31,681 nucleotides of DNA from a virus, in IMG/VR virus record IMGVR_UViG_3300021963_005729, positions 1 through 31,681 of that record; one strand, written 5' to 3'. A program made the translations under genes and the position numbers. Under the pieces are notes generated by a model that did not search any database, had not been told where the DNA came from, and was given only the letters and a program-made list of their open reading frames with translations. Positions 1-6,267 of the stretch are shown here, piece by piece (position 1 is the first letter of the stretch; each line of letters opens with the position of its first letter).

Positions 1-123
1 AACCCTTATACACTTGGATTTCTTGGATACATTTTGATTGTTCTGCCGATTATGGGTATCTGGGCAATTCACAAATACAACTGGCAGCACTGGGCTCCAT
101 TTGACAAAGGGCATAAGAGGTAG
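1..123 (+). CDS. 3' end of a small membrane protein gene (partial)
   Basis: The reading frame is open from the first base and ends at TAG 121-123, giving the last 40 residues of a protein whose start lies outside the window. A hydrophobic stretch of about 18 residues (LGYILIVLPIMGIWAI region) predicts one membrane helix, followed by a short tail rich in W, H and K. I do not recognise the family. The final codons overlap the -35 box of a strong promoter for the downstream tRNA/HNH region, so this gene probably ends an upstream transcription unit. A chance open frame is possible but unlikely given the clean helix and stop. Confidence 0.6.
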   Translation, partial: NPYTLGFLGYILIVLPIMGIWAIHKYNWQHWAPFDKGHKR

Positions 124-129
124 TATAAT
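101..129 (+). promoter_or_regulatory. Sigma-70-type early promoter
   Basis: A perfect TTGACA at 101-106 and a perfect TATAAT at 124-129 are separated by 17 bases. The -35 box lies within the last codons of the upstream gene. Transcription would start near 136 and run through the HNH gene and the tRNA genes. Such transcripts carry the complete hairpin at 207-233. Confidence 0.85.
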
Positions 130-142
130 TAGTAATGACAGA

Positions 143-187
143 GCACAAGTCCCTGTTATGCCCTTATGAGGTATATCACACTTGTGC
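143..187 (+). repeat. Inverted repeat in the HNH leader
   Basis: GCACAAGT at 143-150 is the exact reverse complement of ACTTGTGC at 180-187. The arms are 8 bases with 29 bases between them, and lie in the early-transcript leader upstream of the HNH gene. Function is unknown, and a long-loop RNA hairpin is one possibility. Confidence 0.4.
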
Positions 188-198
188 CATCAAACTCT

Positions 199-206
199 TA
201 TAAATA
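199..206 (+). promoter_or_regulatory. T4-type late promoter of the HNH gene
   Basis: This is the exact late octamer TATAAATA. In T4 such a box places the start about 6 bases after its last base, which here is about base 212. That falls inside the left arm (207-214) of the hairpin covering the HNH start codon, so late transcripts would lack most of that arm. Confidence 0.75.
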
Positions 207-233
207 TTTGGGAACACAAATAGTATTCCCAAA
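207..233 (+). promoter_or_regulatory. Hairpin covering the HNH start codon
   Basis: TTTGGGAA (207-214) and TTCCCAAA (226-233) form a perfect 8-bp stem with an 11-base loop. The right arm reaches the A of the ATG at 233 and covers the ribosome-binding region. It is expected to block translation from early read-through RNA but not from RNA started at the late box 199-206. Confidence 0.7.
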
Positions 234-595
234 TGGAAACAAGAGTTTGTAAAAAATGCAAATGTGAAAAGTCACTTGACAATTTTGCAAATGCTGGTAT
301 GATTAAAGGAGTTGAATACAAGAGACACTTATGTATCCCCTGTTATTCAATATCTAAACAACCAAGAAAAAATCGTATCAAAGAAGAATACATAGAGTGG
401 AAAAAAACACTTAAATGTAATCGTTGTGATTATGATGATTATCGTGCTTTACAATTCCATCATCAAAGAGATAAAGAACACAATATCTCTAATATGATTA
501 AAAGCGGTATGAATCTTGATAAGATTAAAAAAGAGGCAGAAAAGTGCGAAGTTCTTTGTGCCAACTGCCATCAAATAGAACACTACGGGGCTTAG
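233..595 (+). CDS. HNH endonuclease with zinc-finger-like cysteine pairs
   Basis: The 120-residue protein begins with two CxxC pairs (C6/C9 and C34/C37), then a second zinc module C62/C65, an HH pair (H76/H77) and a C-terminal C105, CANCH (109-113) and H117. This is the layout of HNH (beta-beta-alpha metal) nucleases of phage free-standing homing type, which cut DNA to spread their own gene. No intron or partner gene is visible. The gene lies directly against tRNA-Pro; its last codons and stop lie inside the tRNA acceptor stem. The ATG sits in a hairpin, and the gene has both an early and a late promoter, a control pattern known for T4 homing endonucleases. The nuclease family is fairly sure; active homing is inferred. 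Confidence 0.8.
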   Translation: METRVCKKCKCEKSLDNFANAGMIKGVEYKRHLCIPCYSISKQPRKNRIKEEYIEWKKTLKCNRCDYDDYRALQFHHQRDKEHNISNMIKSGMNLDKIKKEAEKCEVLCANCHQIEHYGA

Positions 596-657
596 CGCAG
601 AGGTAGCGCGTCTGTTTTGGGAACAGAAGGTCACAAGTTCGATCCTTGTAGCCCCGA
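586..657 (+). tRNA. tRNA-Pro (anticodon UGG)
   Basis: Seven perfect acceptor pairs join CGGGGCT (586-592) with AGCCCCG (650-656), with discriminator A657. The anticodon stem TCTGT/ACAGA (611-615/623-627) encloses loop TTTGGGA with TGG at 618-620. The T-loop TTCGATC is standard. No CCA is encoded. The first ten bases overlap the 3' end of the HNH gene. Confidence 0.95.
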
Positions 658-671
658 TTCATAAACACTTT

Positions 672-902
672 ATGAAAATGTATCCAGAACTAAACGAACT
701 TCAGTCATTTACAGTAGAAGAATTTCAAAAAGATTTTGATAATCTAATACAAAGAGTTGAAAATGGTGAATCATTTATTATACAAGATGGAGATAACAGC
801 GCAGTGATAGTTCCTTACAATGAAACCATAAAGTACGCAATAGAATCAACTGTGGATGATGAAATGATACGTCTCCACACAGACCACGAAGAAGGTTCAT
901 AA
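672..902 (+). CDS. Phd/YefM antitoxin-like small protein
   Basis: The 76-residue protein lies between tRNA-Pro and tRNA-Ile. Residues 12-50 follow the Phd/YefM plan: a helix ending in a DNLIQRVENGE turn, a FIIQDGDNSAV strand pair and an AVIVPY strand. Those proteins bind operator DNA through this fold and neutralise a toxin through a C-terminal tail. The tail here (residues 51-76) is acidic and short. No toxin gene (Doc, RelE/YoeB) is adjacent, so it may act as a solitary regulator or counter a host toxin. A second ATG two codons in is an alternative start. The fold is inferred from the motif pattern only. Confidence 0.6.
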   Translation: MKMYPELNELQSFTVEEFQKDFDNLIQRVENGESFIIQDGDNSAVIVPYNETIKYAIESTVDDEMIRLHTDHEEGS

Positions 903-907
903 TTTTT

Positions 908-979
908 GGGAGTATAGCTTAATGGTTAGAGCGGGCTCCTTATAAGGGCTTAGTCTGGGTTCAACTCCCAGTATTCCCA
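908..979 (+). tRNA. tRNA-Ile (anticodon UAU)
   Basis: The 72-base cloverleaf has acceptor GGGAGTA/TATTCCC with one G-T pair, D-stem GCTT/GAGC, anticodon stem GGCTC/GGGCT around loop CTTATAA (anticodon TAT at 941-943), a 4-base variable loop, and T-arm CTGGG/CCCAG with TTCAACT. Discriminator A979. No CCA is encoded. UAU would read AUA codons, common in this AT-rich genome. Shifted anticodon alignments break the stem. Confidence 0.88.
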
Positions 980-981
980 TT

Positions 982-1054
982 GCTCCTTTAGCTATCTGGT
1001 GAAAGCAATCGACTCATAATCGATCTCAGGTGGGTTCGATCCCCTCAAGGAGCA
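982..1054 (+). tRNA. tRNA-Met (anticodon CAU)
   Basis: The 73-base cloverleaf has a perfect acceptor GCTCCTT/AAGGAGC, a D-stem of three pairs plus an A-A mismatch, anticodon stem ATCGA/TCGAT around CTCATAA (CAT at 1015-1017), and a T-arm with one T-T mismatch. The G1-C72 pair and lack of GGG/CCC in the anticodon stem argue against an initiator. A lysidine-modified Ile2 tRNA has the same anticodon and cannot be excluded, but the UAU tRNA next door would make it redundant. It starts 2 bases after tRNA-Ile. Confidence 0.9.
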
Positions 1055-1055
1055 C

Positions 1056-1085
1056 TTGACAGATTCTCTGTCAAACCTGTATAAT
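1056..1085 (+). promoter_or_regulatory. Sigma-70 promoter with a palindromic -35 region
   Basis: TTGACA at 1056-1061 and TATAAT at 1080-1085 are 18 bases apart. The -35 box is the first half of an inverted repeat, TTGACAGA (1056-1063) and TCTGTCAA (1067-1074), starting 2 bases after tRNA-Met. There is no U-tract, so it is an operator-like site or a processing/pausing hairpin rather than a standard terminator. It would drive the three genes from 1108. Confidence 0.8.
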
Positions 1086-1107
1086 ACATAGGTCAACATT
1101 CAAAACA

Positions 1108-1323
1108 ATGACTCTCACAGCAAAATTCAAGAAAGACGTTCAAACCCTTCGTGGTGCAGCAAATGGCGATTTCTACCTTGATGTAAAGAATCCAAAACTT
1201 TTCAAAAAGGTTCGCCGCTACTATGAAAACGAAGGTGTAGTGTTCTCTGGTGATCCTCTTGATGACTATGAAATGCTTATGGAGTATGTTCTTGCAGATC
1301 TTGAATCCGTTGAAGTGGCATGA
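1108..1323 (+). CDS. Small hypothetical phage protein (71 aa)
   Basis: This is the first gene after the promoter at 1056-1085. The protein is soluble, with a basic N-terminal half (several K and R among residues 6-37) and an acidic C-terminal half with a DPLDDYEMLMEYVL segment predicted helical. There is no signal peptide, membrane segment or recognisable motif. Its stop overlaps the next start by four bases (ATGA), so the two are probably translationally coupled. I do not recognise a function. Early, host-directed small proteins are typical of this position after a strong promoter. Confidence 0.7.
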   Translation: MTLTAKFKKDVQTLRGAANGDFYLDVKNPKLFKKVRRYYENEGVVFSGDPLDDYEMLMEYVLADLESVEVA

Positions 1324-1553
1324 CAAAAGTTCTTTTGGAACGTGAGGGATATCGATTTGTAGAAGTTGGTATTCTTGAGATAAACGGTAAACCCGATTAT
1401 CGTATGCAAAAACAAAACGAATACACCAAACGCTGGAATGACATTTATCTTTTTGATAATGTTCTACAATGTTCTACTGCAATGGAGGATATTGAGTATG
1501 CGAAATGGTTAGATCCAGATCGTGTTCCTTGTTATGTTAGAGATGATGATTGA
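1320..1553 (+). CDS. Small hypothetical phage protein (77 aa)
   Basis: The gene overlaps its predecessor by four bases. The product looks like a compact beta-rich soluble protein (VLLEREGYRFVEVGIL, then KQNEYTKRWNDIYLF) and ends in an acidic tail. No catalytic motif, signal peptide or membrane helix is visible. Context suggests the same early transcription unit as 1108-1323 and 1565-1831. Function unknown. Confidence 0.7.
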   Translation: MTKVLLEREGYRFVEVGILEINGKPDYRMQKQNEYTKRWNDIYLFDNVLQCSTAMEDIEYAKWLDPDRVPCYVRDDD

Positions 1554-1564
1554 ATTAGTCACGG

Positions 1565-1831
1565 ATGGACTATAACAGCACTGGTCGGGAGCAAAACCCC
1601 TTTATATCAAAATCTGATTTACTTCGGTGGATTGGAAATATTCTTCTTATAATTGGTTATCAAACTATGTTATGGGGAGAATTTAAATTTGGTTTGATAA
1701 TTAAATGTATTGGAGGATTACTGACAGTACCTTTTGCTATCAAACTTAAACTTTGGGATGTACTATTCTTATGTGCATTCTTTGGTATTACCGAGATATC
1801 AAAGTTAACCCAACTTTTCTTAGTTTCTTAA
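1565..1831 (+). CDS. Small multi-pass membrane protein (88 aa)
   Basis: After a polar stretch of about 20 residues, three hydrophobic segments follow, roughly residues 22-40, 43-60 and 66-84, so it is probably an inner-membrane protein. It has conserved-looking features (LLRWIGNILLIIGYQTMLWG) but no known family comes to mind. It begins 11 bases after the previous gene. Its stop codon lies in the loop of the first of the tandem hairpins (1819-1838), so those hairpins start inside this gene's 3' end. Confidence 0.7.
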   Translation: MDYNSTGREQNPFISKSDLLRWIGNILLIIGYQTMLWGEFKFGLIIKCIGGLLTVPFAIKLKLWDVLFLCAFFGITEISKLTQLFLVS

Positions 1832-1950
1832 AACTAAGTGGTGGAGTCAAAATGACCCCTTAGAGTTTCTTGCTTCTCTCAAGAGCAAGTGGTGCGGATG
1901 GGATCTCTCCCGCCTGGTTTCCAATTTCCAGTTAAAGAATTGGTGGCGAG
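1819..1950 (+). ncRNA. Array of three hairpins upstream of the sugar operon (possible cis-regulatory RNA)
   Basis: Three hairpins occur at near-regular spacing: 1819-1838 (CTTAGTTT/AAACTAAG), 1869-1889 (CTTGCT/AGCAAG) and 1921-1943 (CCAATT/AATTGG). Each is followed at once by a similar element: TGGTGGAG at 1839, TGGTGCGG at 1890, TGGCGAG at 1944. The second and third are preceded by GTTT, giving a loose repeat of about 51 bases. No cloverleaf and no open frame explains it. It lies just before a terminator and a gene of the GDP-sugar epimerase class. A cis-acting RNA named wcaG is known from cyanophages upstream of such exopolysaccharide genes. Assignment to it is a guess from context; I could not compare the consensus. 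Confidence 0.4.
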
Positions 1951-1964
1951 CCTGAGTTACATAA

Positions 1965-1992
1965 GATGGGTTGCACAAACCCATCTTTTTTT
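1965..1992 (+). terminator. Intrinsic terminator ahead of the sugar operon
   Basis: GATGGGTT (1965-1972) pairs perfectly with AACCCATC (1978-1985) around a 5-base loop, followed by seven T (1986-1992). It ends the upstream unit, or could be the expression platform of the preceding hairpin RNA. The -35 box of the next promoter lies inside it. Confidence 0.88.
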
Positions 1993-1999
1993 GTATAAT
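1971..1999 (+). promoter_or_regulatory. Sigma-70 promoter of the polysaccharide operon
   Basis: TTGCAC (1971-1976) and TATAAT (1994-1999) are separated by 17 bases. The -35 box spans the terminator stem-loop and the -10 follows its T-run. The 12-base string around the -10, GTATAATACATA, is identical to that at 1079-1090. Transcription would begin near 2006, leaving a leader of about 20 bases before the ATG at 2026. Confidence 0.8.
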
Positions 2000-2025
2000 A
2001 CATACTATAGGTATTTCATTAATCT

Positions 2026-3093
2026 ATGAGTGATTATAAGAAAACAGCACTTGTACTTGGTGCTGGTGGTTTTATTGGAAGCCATATGGTAAAGAGACTA
2101 CGATCCGAGGGGTATTGGGTGCGTGGTGTGGATCTTAAAAGTCCAGAGTTTTCTGAAACTGAAGCACACGAATTTGTTCACGGCGATCTTCGTGATGTGA
2201 ATTTTGTTCGTCGTGTGCTTGAATACAAAGGTCCTTATAGGAATTTTTATAATTCTGTTCCCTGGCGTTACATTGAAACATTTGATGAAATTTATCAGTT
2301 CGCTGCTGATATGGGTGGCGCAGGATTTGTTTTCACTGGAGAAAACGATGCGGATATCATGCACAACTCAGTCACCATTAATCTGAACGTTCTTGAGATG
2401 CAACGTAAAATGAATGAAGATAAAGGTGTAAATGCCACCAAGATCTTCTACTCTGGATCTGCGTGTATGTATCCAGAATACAATCAACTTGATCCAGACA
2501 ATCCTGACTGTCGTGAATCATCTGCATATCCAGCCAATCCCGATAGCGAATATGGATGGGAAAAACTCTTCTCAGAAAGACTCTATTTTGCTTACAATCG
2601 CAATTATGGAATTCCTGTTCGTGTTGCCAGGTATCACAATATCTTTGGTCCCGAAGGAACTTGGTCGGGCGGTCGTGAAAAAGCTCCAGCAGCAATGTGC
2701 CGTAAGGTAGCAGAACTTAGTGTTTCTGGTGGTGAGATTGAAGTTTGGGGAGATGGCAATCAAACTCGATCATTCCTTTATATTGATGAGTGTATTGAAG
2801 CAACTCGTCGTTTGATGGATTCTGATTTTATTGGACCCGTTAATATTGGATCGGAAGAAATGGTCACTATTAATCAACTTGTAGATACTGTTGCTAAAGT
2901 TTCTGGAAAATCTGTGGAGAAAAAACACATTGCTGGACCTTTAGGTGTTCGTGGTCGTAATTCTAATAACGATTTGATTCGTGAAAAATTGGGATGGGAT
3001 TATTCCCAAAGTCTTGAAGAAGGAATTCGTAAAACTTACGAGTGGATTAATGCCCAAGTCTATAAAGATACTGTAATGCACCATCCAGTTTGA
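2026..3093 (+). CDS. GDP-mannose 3,5-epimerase
   Basis: This is a 355-residue extended short-chain dehydrogenase/reductase. The NAD-binding loop GAGGFIG is at residues 12-18. S144 and the YGWEK motif (Y176, K180) form the SDR active site. The FAADMGG, SGSACMYPEY, RYHNIFGPEGTWSGGREK, WGDGNQTRSFLYIDE and NIGSEEMV blocks match plant GDP-mannose 3,5-epimerase closely. The acid/base pair of that enzyme (Cys145 and Lys217 in Arabidopsis) corresponds to Cys147 and Lys219 here. The enzyme converts GDP-D-mannose to GDP-L-galactose (and GDP-L-gulose) in the cytoplasm. It is the first gene of a 23-gene sugar operon, behind the promoter at 1971-1999. A different GDP- or UDP-sugar epimerase is possible but less likely. 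Confidence 0.9.
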   Translation: MSDYKKTALVLGAGGFIGSHMVKRLRSEGYWVRGVDLKSPEFSETEAHEFVHGDLRDVNFVRRVLEYKGPYRNFYNSVPWRYIETFDEIYQFAADMGGAGFVFTGENDADIMHNSVTINLNVLEMQRKMNEDKGVNATKIFYSGSACMYPEYNQLDPDNPDCRESSAYPANPDSEYGWEKLFSERLYFAYNRNYGIPVRVARYHNIFGPEGTWSGGREKAPAAMCRKVAELSVSGGEIEVWGDGNQTRSFLYIDECIEATRRLMDSDFIGPVNIGSEEMVTINQLVDTVAKVSGKSVEKKHIAGPLGVRGRNSNNDLIREKLGWDYSQSLEEGIRKTYEWINAQVYKDTVMHHPV

Positions 3094-3094
3094 T

Positions 3095-3997
3095 ATGGTA
3101 GTATATAAATTTTTGAATGACTGTTCTGAAATAAACAAAGACAACTTCAAAACAGAAAATTGGTATTTGATGAATTGGGGAATGGGAGATGCAATTGATG
3201 CAACTCTTTTTCTTGAATCAAATTCTCCAGTTAATTATAAAATTTTATGCAGACCTGGAATTTTTAATGGCATTAAATTTGTTTTAGATAATTTTATATC
3301 TAATCCAAAATGTGAAGTCGTTGAAGTTTTTCCTTTGGAAACTGGATATCCCATTCCAGAAGAAGAAATTATTATGTCCAAACACGGATTTTATCCACAG
3401 GATCTGAATATCTTAAATAATGCACATAATATTAAACAACTTAAGGTGTGCCATATGGCACCAAAGATGTGGTCTATTGTTCAAAATCTTCAGAATACTG
3501 GAATTCTTTCTAATATAGAAAAATATTCTAATTCAAAAAAAGACATAGAAGAAAAAACTTGTATTCTTTTTCCAGAGAGGGGAGATGGTTATCAACTAAA
3601 TGATTCTTTTTGGGACGACATTGTTTCAAAAATGAAAGATAAGGGATATAGAGTAATTGTAAATTGGACTAATAAGACAAACGTATTTACTAATCAGAAG
3701 ATCTTTCAAGATACTGAAAGATTGGATAAACTAGAACTACAAGATCTTTTAGATTACTTGGTTCGTCATAAAAATTTAGTAACTATTGGACAAATATCTG
3801 GCATTTTTGTTTTACTTAAATATTTTGAATTTTTAAAAATCGCTTTCTTTATTGACTATACCGATCCTAAAATGAAAGATCCAACAAGAGCATTGTACGA
3901 GTCTTGTAGTCTTGCAGATGGTCTTTATACGAAGAATATGGTAGAATTTAAATTATCAGAATTTAATATCAATCAACTTGACCTTGTGGTTCCATGA
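3095..3997 (+). CDS. Putative GT-B glycosyltransferase (GT9-like)
   Basis: The 300-residue soluble protein has an NWGMGDAIDATLFL segment near residue 30 that resembles the GLGD..L start of heptosyltransferase (GT9) enzymes. Its second half carries CILFPERGDGYQLND, a strand-helix segment (GYRVIVNW) and a late LVTIGQISGIFVLLKYF helix, as in the donor-binding half of GT-B folds. It starts two bases after the epimerase gene and overlaps the next gene by four. Identification as GT9-like rests on weak similarity. A sugar-transfer role fits the neighbours. Confidence 0.5.
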   Translation: MVVYKFLNDCSEINKDNFKTENWYLMNWGMGDAIDATLFLESNSPVNYKILCRPGIFNGIKFVLDNFISNPKCEVVEVFPLETGYPIPEEEIIMSKHGFYPQDLNILNNAHNIKQLKVCHMAPKMWSIVQNLQNTGILSNIEKYSNSKKDIEEKTCILFPERGDGYQLNDSFWDDIVSKMKDKGYRVIVNWTNKTNVFTNQKIFQDTERLDKLELQDLLDYLVRHKNLVTIGQISGIFVLLKYFEFLKIAFFIDYTDPKMKDPTRALYESCSLADGLYTKNMVEFKLSEFNINQLDLVVP

Positions 3998-4797
3998 AAA
4001 TAAAATTTAATTTGGTTGGAAATACTTTTACGCATTTGACAAACGGGAACAAAGGATACTCTGTTCACGGTAAAGAATCTAAGTATATCGAATGGGTAAG
4101 TGATGGTACAGGAGAAGCAACATTTTATATTGATAGTACTCTTGCTCAGGCACAATCTGATAATGTTTCTGGTCCAAAATATGGATGGCTTCTTGAATCA
4201 AAGTACATTACTCCACAAATTGTAGAGTCTGTTAAACAGTATCCAGAAAAGTATTTGGAAGTATTTGATATCATTTTTACCCATAATCAGGAACTTTTGA
4301 AAATCGATTCAAAATTTAAATGGGTTCCTGCCCAAGGATTTTGGATTAAAGAACCCAAGATTTATGAAAAGTCAAAAATGATTTCTATGATCGCTTCAAA
4401 CAAACAAATGTGTGAAGGTCATAGACTTCGCCTTGAATGGGTTGAAAGACTTTGGGGTCAGGTAGATCTTTATGGTCGGGGATTTAATGAAATCTCAAAT
4501 AAAGAAGAAGGTCTATGTGATTATATGTTTTCAGTTGCTATTGAAAATGGTCAGTATGAAACATATTTTACTGAAAAACTTTTAGATTGTTTTGCTACTG
4601 GTACTATTCCTGTTTATCTTGGTGCTCCTGATATTGGAAAATACTTCAATAAAGATGGTATAATTGATTTAAGTGAAAAATTTGATGTTTCTGATGAAAT
4701 ATATTATAATAAAATGAACGCAATTAAAGAAAATCTTGAAAAAGCAAAAGAGATGGAAGTCCTGGAAGATTTTATTTTTACACAGTATCTGAAATAA
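3994..4797 (+). CDS. GT10-type (alpha-1,3-fucosyltransferase-like) glycosyltransferase
   Basis: The 267-residue protein has the C-terminal GT10 signature: SMIASNKQ near 131-137, GHRLRLEWVERL (142-153), LYGRGF (159-164), an FSVAIENGQYETYFTEKL stretch (179-196) and ATGTIPVYLGAPDI (201-214). These parts bind the GDP-sugar in family GT10, which normally moves L-fucose from GDP-L-fucose. The N-terminal acceptor domain is less typical. Because the operon makes GDP-L-galactose and no GDP-fucose genes are visible, the donor could be GDP-L-galactose. It overlaps the previous gene by four bases. Confidence 0.82.
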   Translation: MKIKFNLVGNTFTHLTNGNKGYSVHGKESKYIEWVSDGTGEATFYIDSTLAQAQSDNVSGPKYGWLLESKYITPQIVESVKQYPEKYLEVFDIIFTHNQELLKIDSKFKWVPAQGFWIKEPKIYEKSKMISMIASNKQMCEGHRLRLEWVERLWGQVDLYGRGFNEISNKEEGLCDYMFSVAIENGQYETYFTEKLLDCFATGTIPVYLGAPDIGKYFNKDGIIDLSEKFDVSDEIYYNKMNAIKENLEKAKEMEVLEDFIFTQYLK

Positions 4798-4798
4798 A

Positions 4799-5419
4799 AT
4801 GATTGATAATTATAATAAAACTCAAGATGGGGTAATTTATCAGGTTGAAAGAAAACCTTTTGATTACACTGGCGCATATAATAATTATTATAAAGAAATT
4901 CAAGACTCAACAAGATATACTTCTTATTTGAGACTGGGATATATTGTTGGTAGCATTGGATATATTCCAAAAAGTATTTTGGATGTTGGTTATGGAACCG
5001 GAGCATTTCTTCAAGCGTGTGAAACAGAAGTAAAGGAAAGATATGGGCATGATATTTCTGGATGGGAAGTTCCATCTGGATGCAAATTTGTAGATAACAT
5101 TTTAGAGAATCATTATGATGTGATTACTTTTTTTGATTCTTTGGAGCATATGAACGATATTGAATTTGTTAAAGATTTAAATTGTAATTATATTTGTATA
5201 TCTGTCCCTGACTGCCATTATTTTGATGACAAATGGTTTGATAACTGGAAACATAAAAAACCAGATGAACATCTGTGGCATTTTAATAAAGATTCTTTAA
5301 AAGTTTTTATGAATAGAATGGGATATTCTGTAGTTAATATGTGCAATTTGGAAGATGTCACTAGAATTAATAACCAAGACTATACAAACATTCTTACAGG
5401 CATTTTTAAAAAAGCATGA
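4799..5419 (+). CDS. SAM-dependent methyltransferase (class I)
   Basis: The 206-residue protein has the SAM-binding loop ILDVGYGTGAF at residues 60-70, then a GHDIS acidic strand end, and the FFDSLEHM motif typical of small-molecule and sugar methyltransferases (UbiG/Methyltransf_23 class). The final third (EHLWHFNKDSLKVFMNRMGY) matches the usual C-terminal part of that class. It probably methylates a sugar or a lipid-linked intermediate in the cytoplasm. It begins one base after the GT10 stop and overlaps the next gene by four bases. Substrate unknown. Confidence 0.8.
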   Translation: MIDNYNKTQDGVIYQVERKPFDYTGAYNNYYKEIQDSTRYTSYLRLGYIVGSIGYIPKSILDVGYGTGAFLQACETEVKERYGHDISGWEVPSGCKFVDNILENHYDVITFFDSLEHMNDIEFVKDLNCNYICISVPDCHYFDDKWFDNWKHKKPDEHLWHFNKDSLKVFMNRMGYSVVNMCNLEDVTRINNQDYTNILTGIFKKA

Positions 5420-6267
5420 ATAAAAAAATTGCAGTAACTACTTGGGTTACCGATGATTATAATGAATTCATTGGAGTAAAAGAACTTAAAAATTCTTTTA
5501 AATACTTCCACCCAGATGTTGATTTCTTTGTATTTGATACGAAGATGACGGAAGAGGCAAAGCAGAAAGATTCTTGGTTAAATCCTGTATGGATGATGCC
5601 ACCAAGTTGTCTTCCCTTTGTCGATGATTATGATATGGTTGTACACATTGATGGTGATTGTGTTGTTACCGGACCTCTTAATGAATTATTTGAAAGCACC
5701 GAAGATTTAATAGGAGTTAGAAATAATAATTCTTTTAATAAAGCAAGTTCACATAAAGGAATTACAATCGCACATCTTCCTCCCTATGGCCAAGGTCATC
5801 TTATCCCAGTTCAAAACTTTATTAATGCTGGTCTAATAGCATCAAATAACAAAGAGTTTTGGTATGAATGGCATGAATTAAACAAACAAGCGTATAAGAT
5901 TAAGACCGAAATAAATCCATATTTTCATGGTCTCGGGGATGAACAAGATACTTTAAATCAAATATTTCACAGTGGTAAATATTCATCAAAAATTATTGAT
6001 TCTATGGGAACAGGATTATCTTACGGACTATGTAATACTTGGGGAGATCAAACTCATTGGGATAGTTGGGACCATCTTTACGTTGAAAATGATGAATTGT
6101 ATCTTGACGATCCTGTAGATAATGCTAAAATGAAAGTAAAGGTTTTGCATCAGGCAGGCGGGTCTTTGGCGGGAGAGTTAAATAGAAAGCATGGAACATT
6201 TAGAAATTGGTTAAAATCTACCTTAAAAGGAGATGTTCTTAATTACATAAACAAGGTATCAAAATGA
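5416..6267 (+). CDS. GT-A glycosyltransferase, GT8-like
   Basis: The 283-residue protein starts with a beta-strand (KIAVTTWVTDDY) and has VVHIDGDCVV at 75-84, whose DGD (79-81) is the metal-binding DxD of GT-A enzymes. An NFINAGLIASN segment and the later HGLGDEQDTLNQIF are typical of GT8-like and related retaining transferases. A late VLHQAGG could supply the conserved C-terminal histidine. It probably transfers a hexose or uronic acid in the cytoplasm. Four-base overlaps on both sides show coupling with the flanking methyltransferases. Confidence 0.7.
   Translation: MNKKIAVTTWVTDDYNEFIGVKELKNSFKYFHPDVDFFVFDTKMTEEAKQKDSWLNPVWMMPPSCLPFVDDYDMVVHIDGDCVVTGPLNELFESTEDLIGVRNNNSFNKASSHKGITIAHLPPYGQGHLIPVQNFINAGLIASNNKEFWYEWHELNKQAYKIKTEINPYFHGLGDEQDTLNQIFHSGKYSSKIIDSMGTGLSYGLCNTWGDQTHWDSWDHLYVENDELYLDDPVDNAKMKVKVLHQAGGSLAGELNRKHGTFRNWLKSTLKGDVLNYINKVSK

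Noticed and set aside
1055-1075. Terminator after tRNA-Met
   Set aside because: The inverted repeat is perfect but no T-run follows, and the left arm is the -35 box of a strong promoter.
1831-1950. Possible tRNA or tRNA remnant in the hairpin array
   Set aside because: No acceptor stem or T-loop consensus can be drawn, and the hairpins repeat rather than form a cloverleaf.
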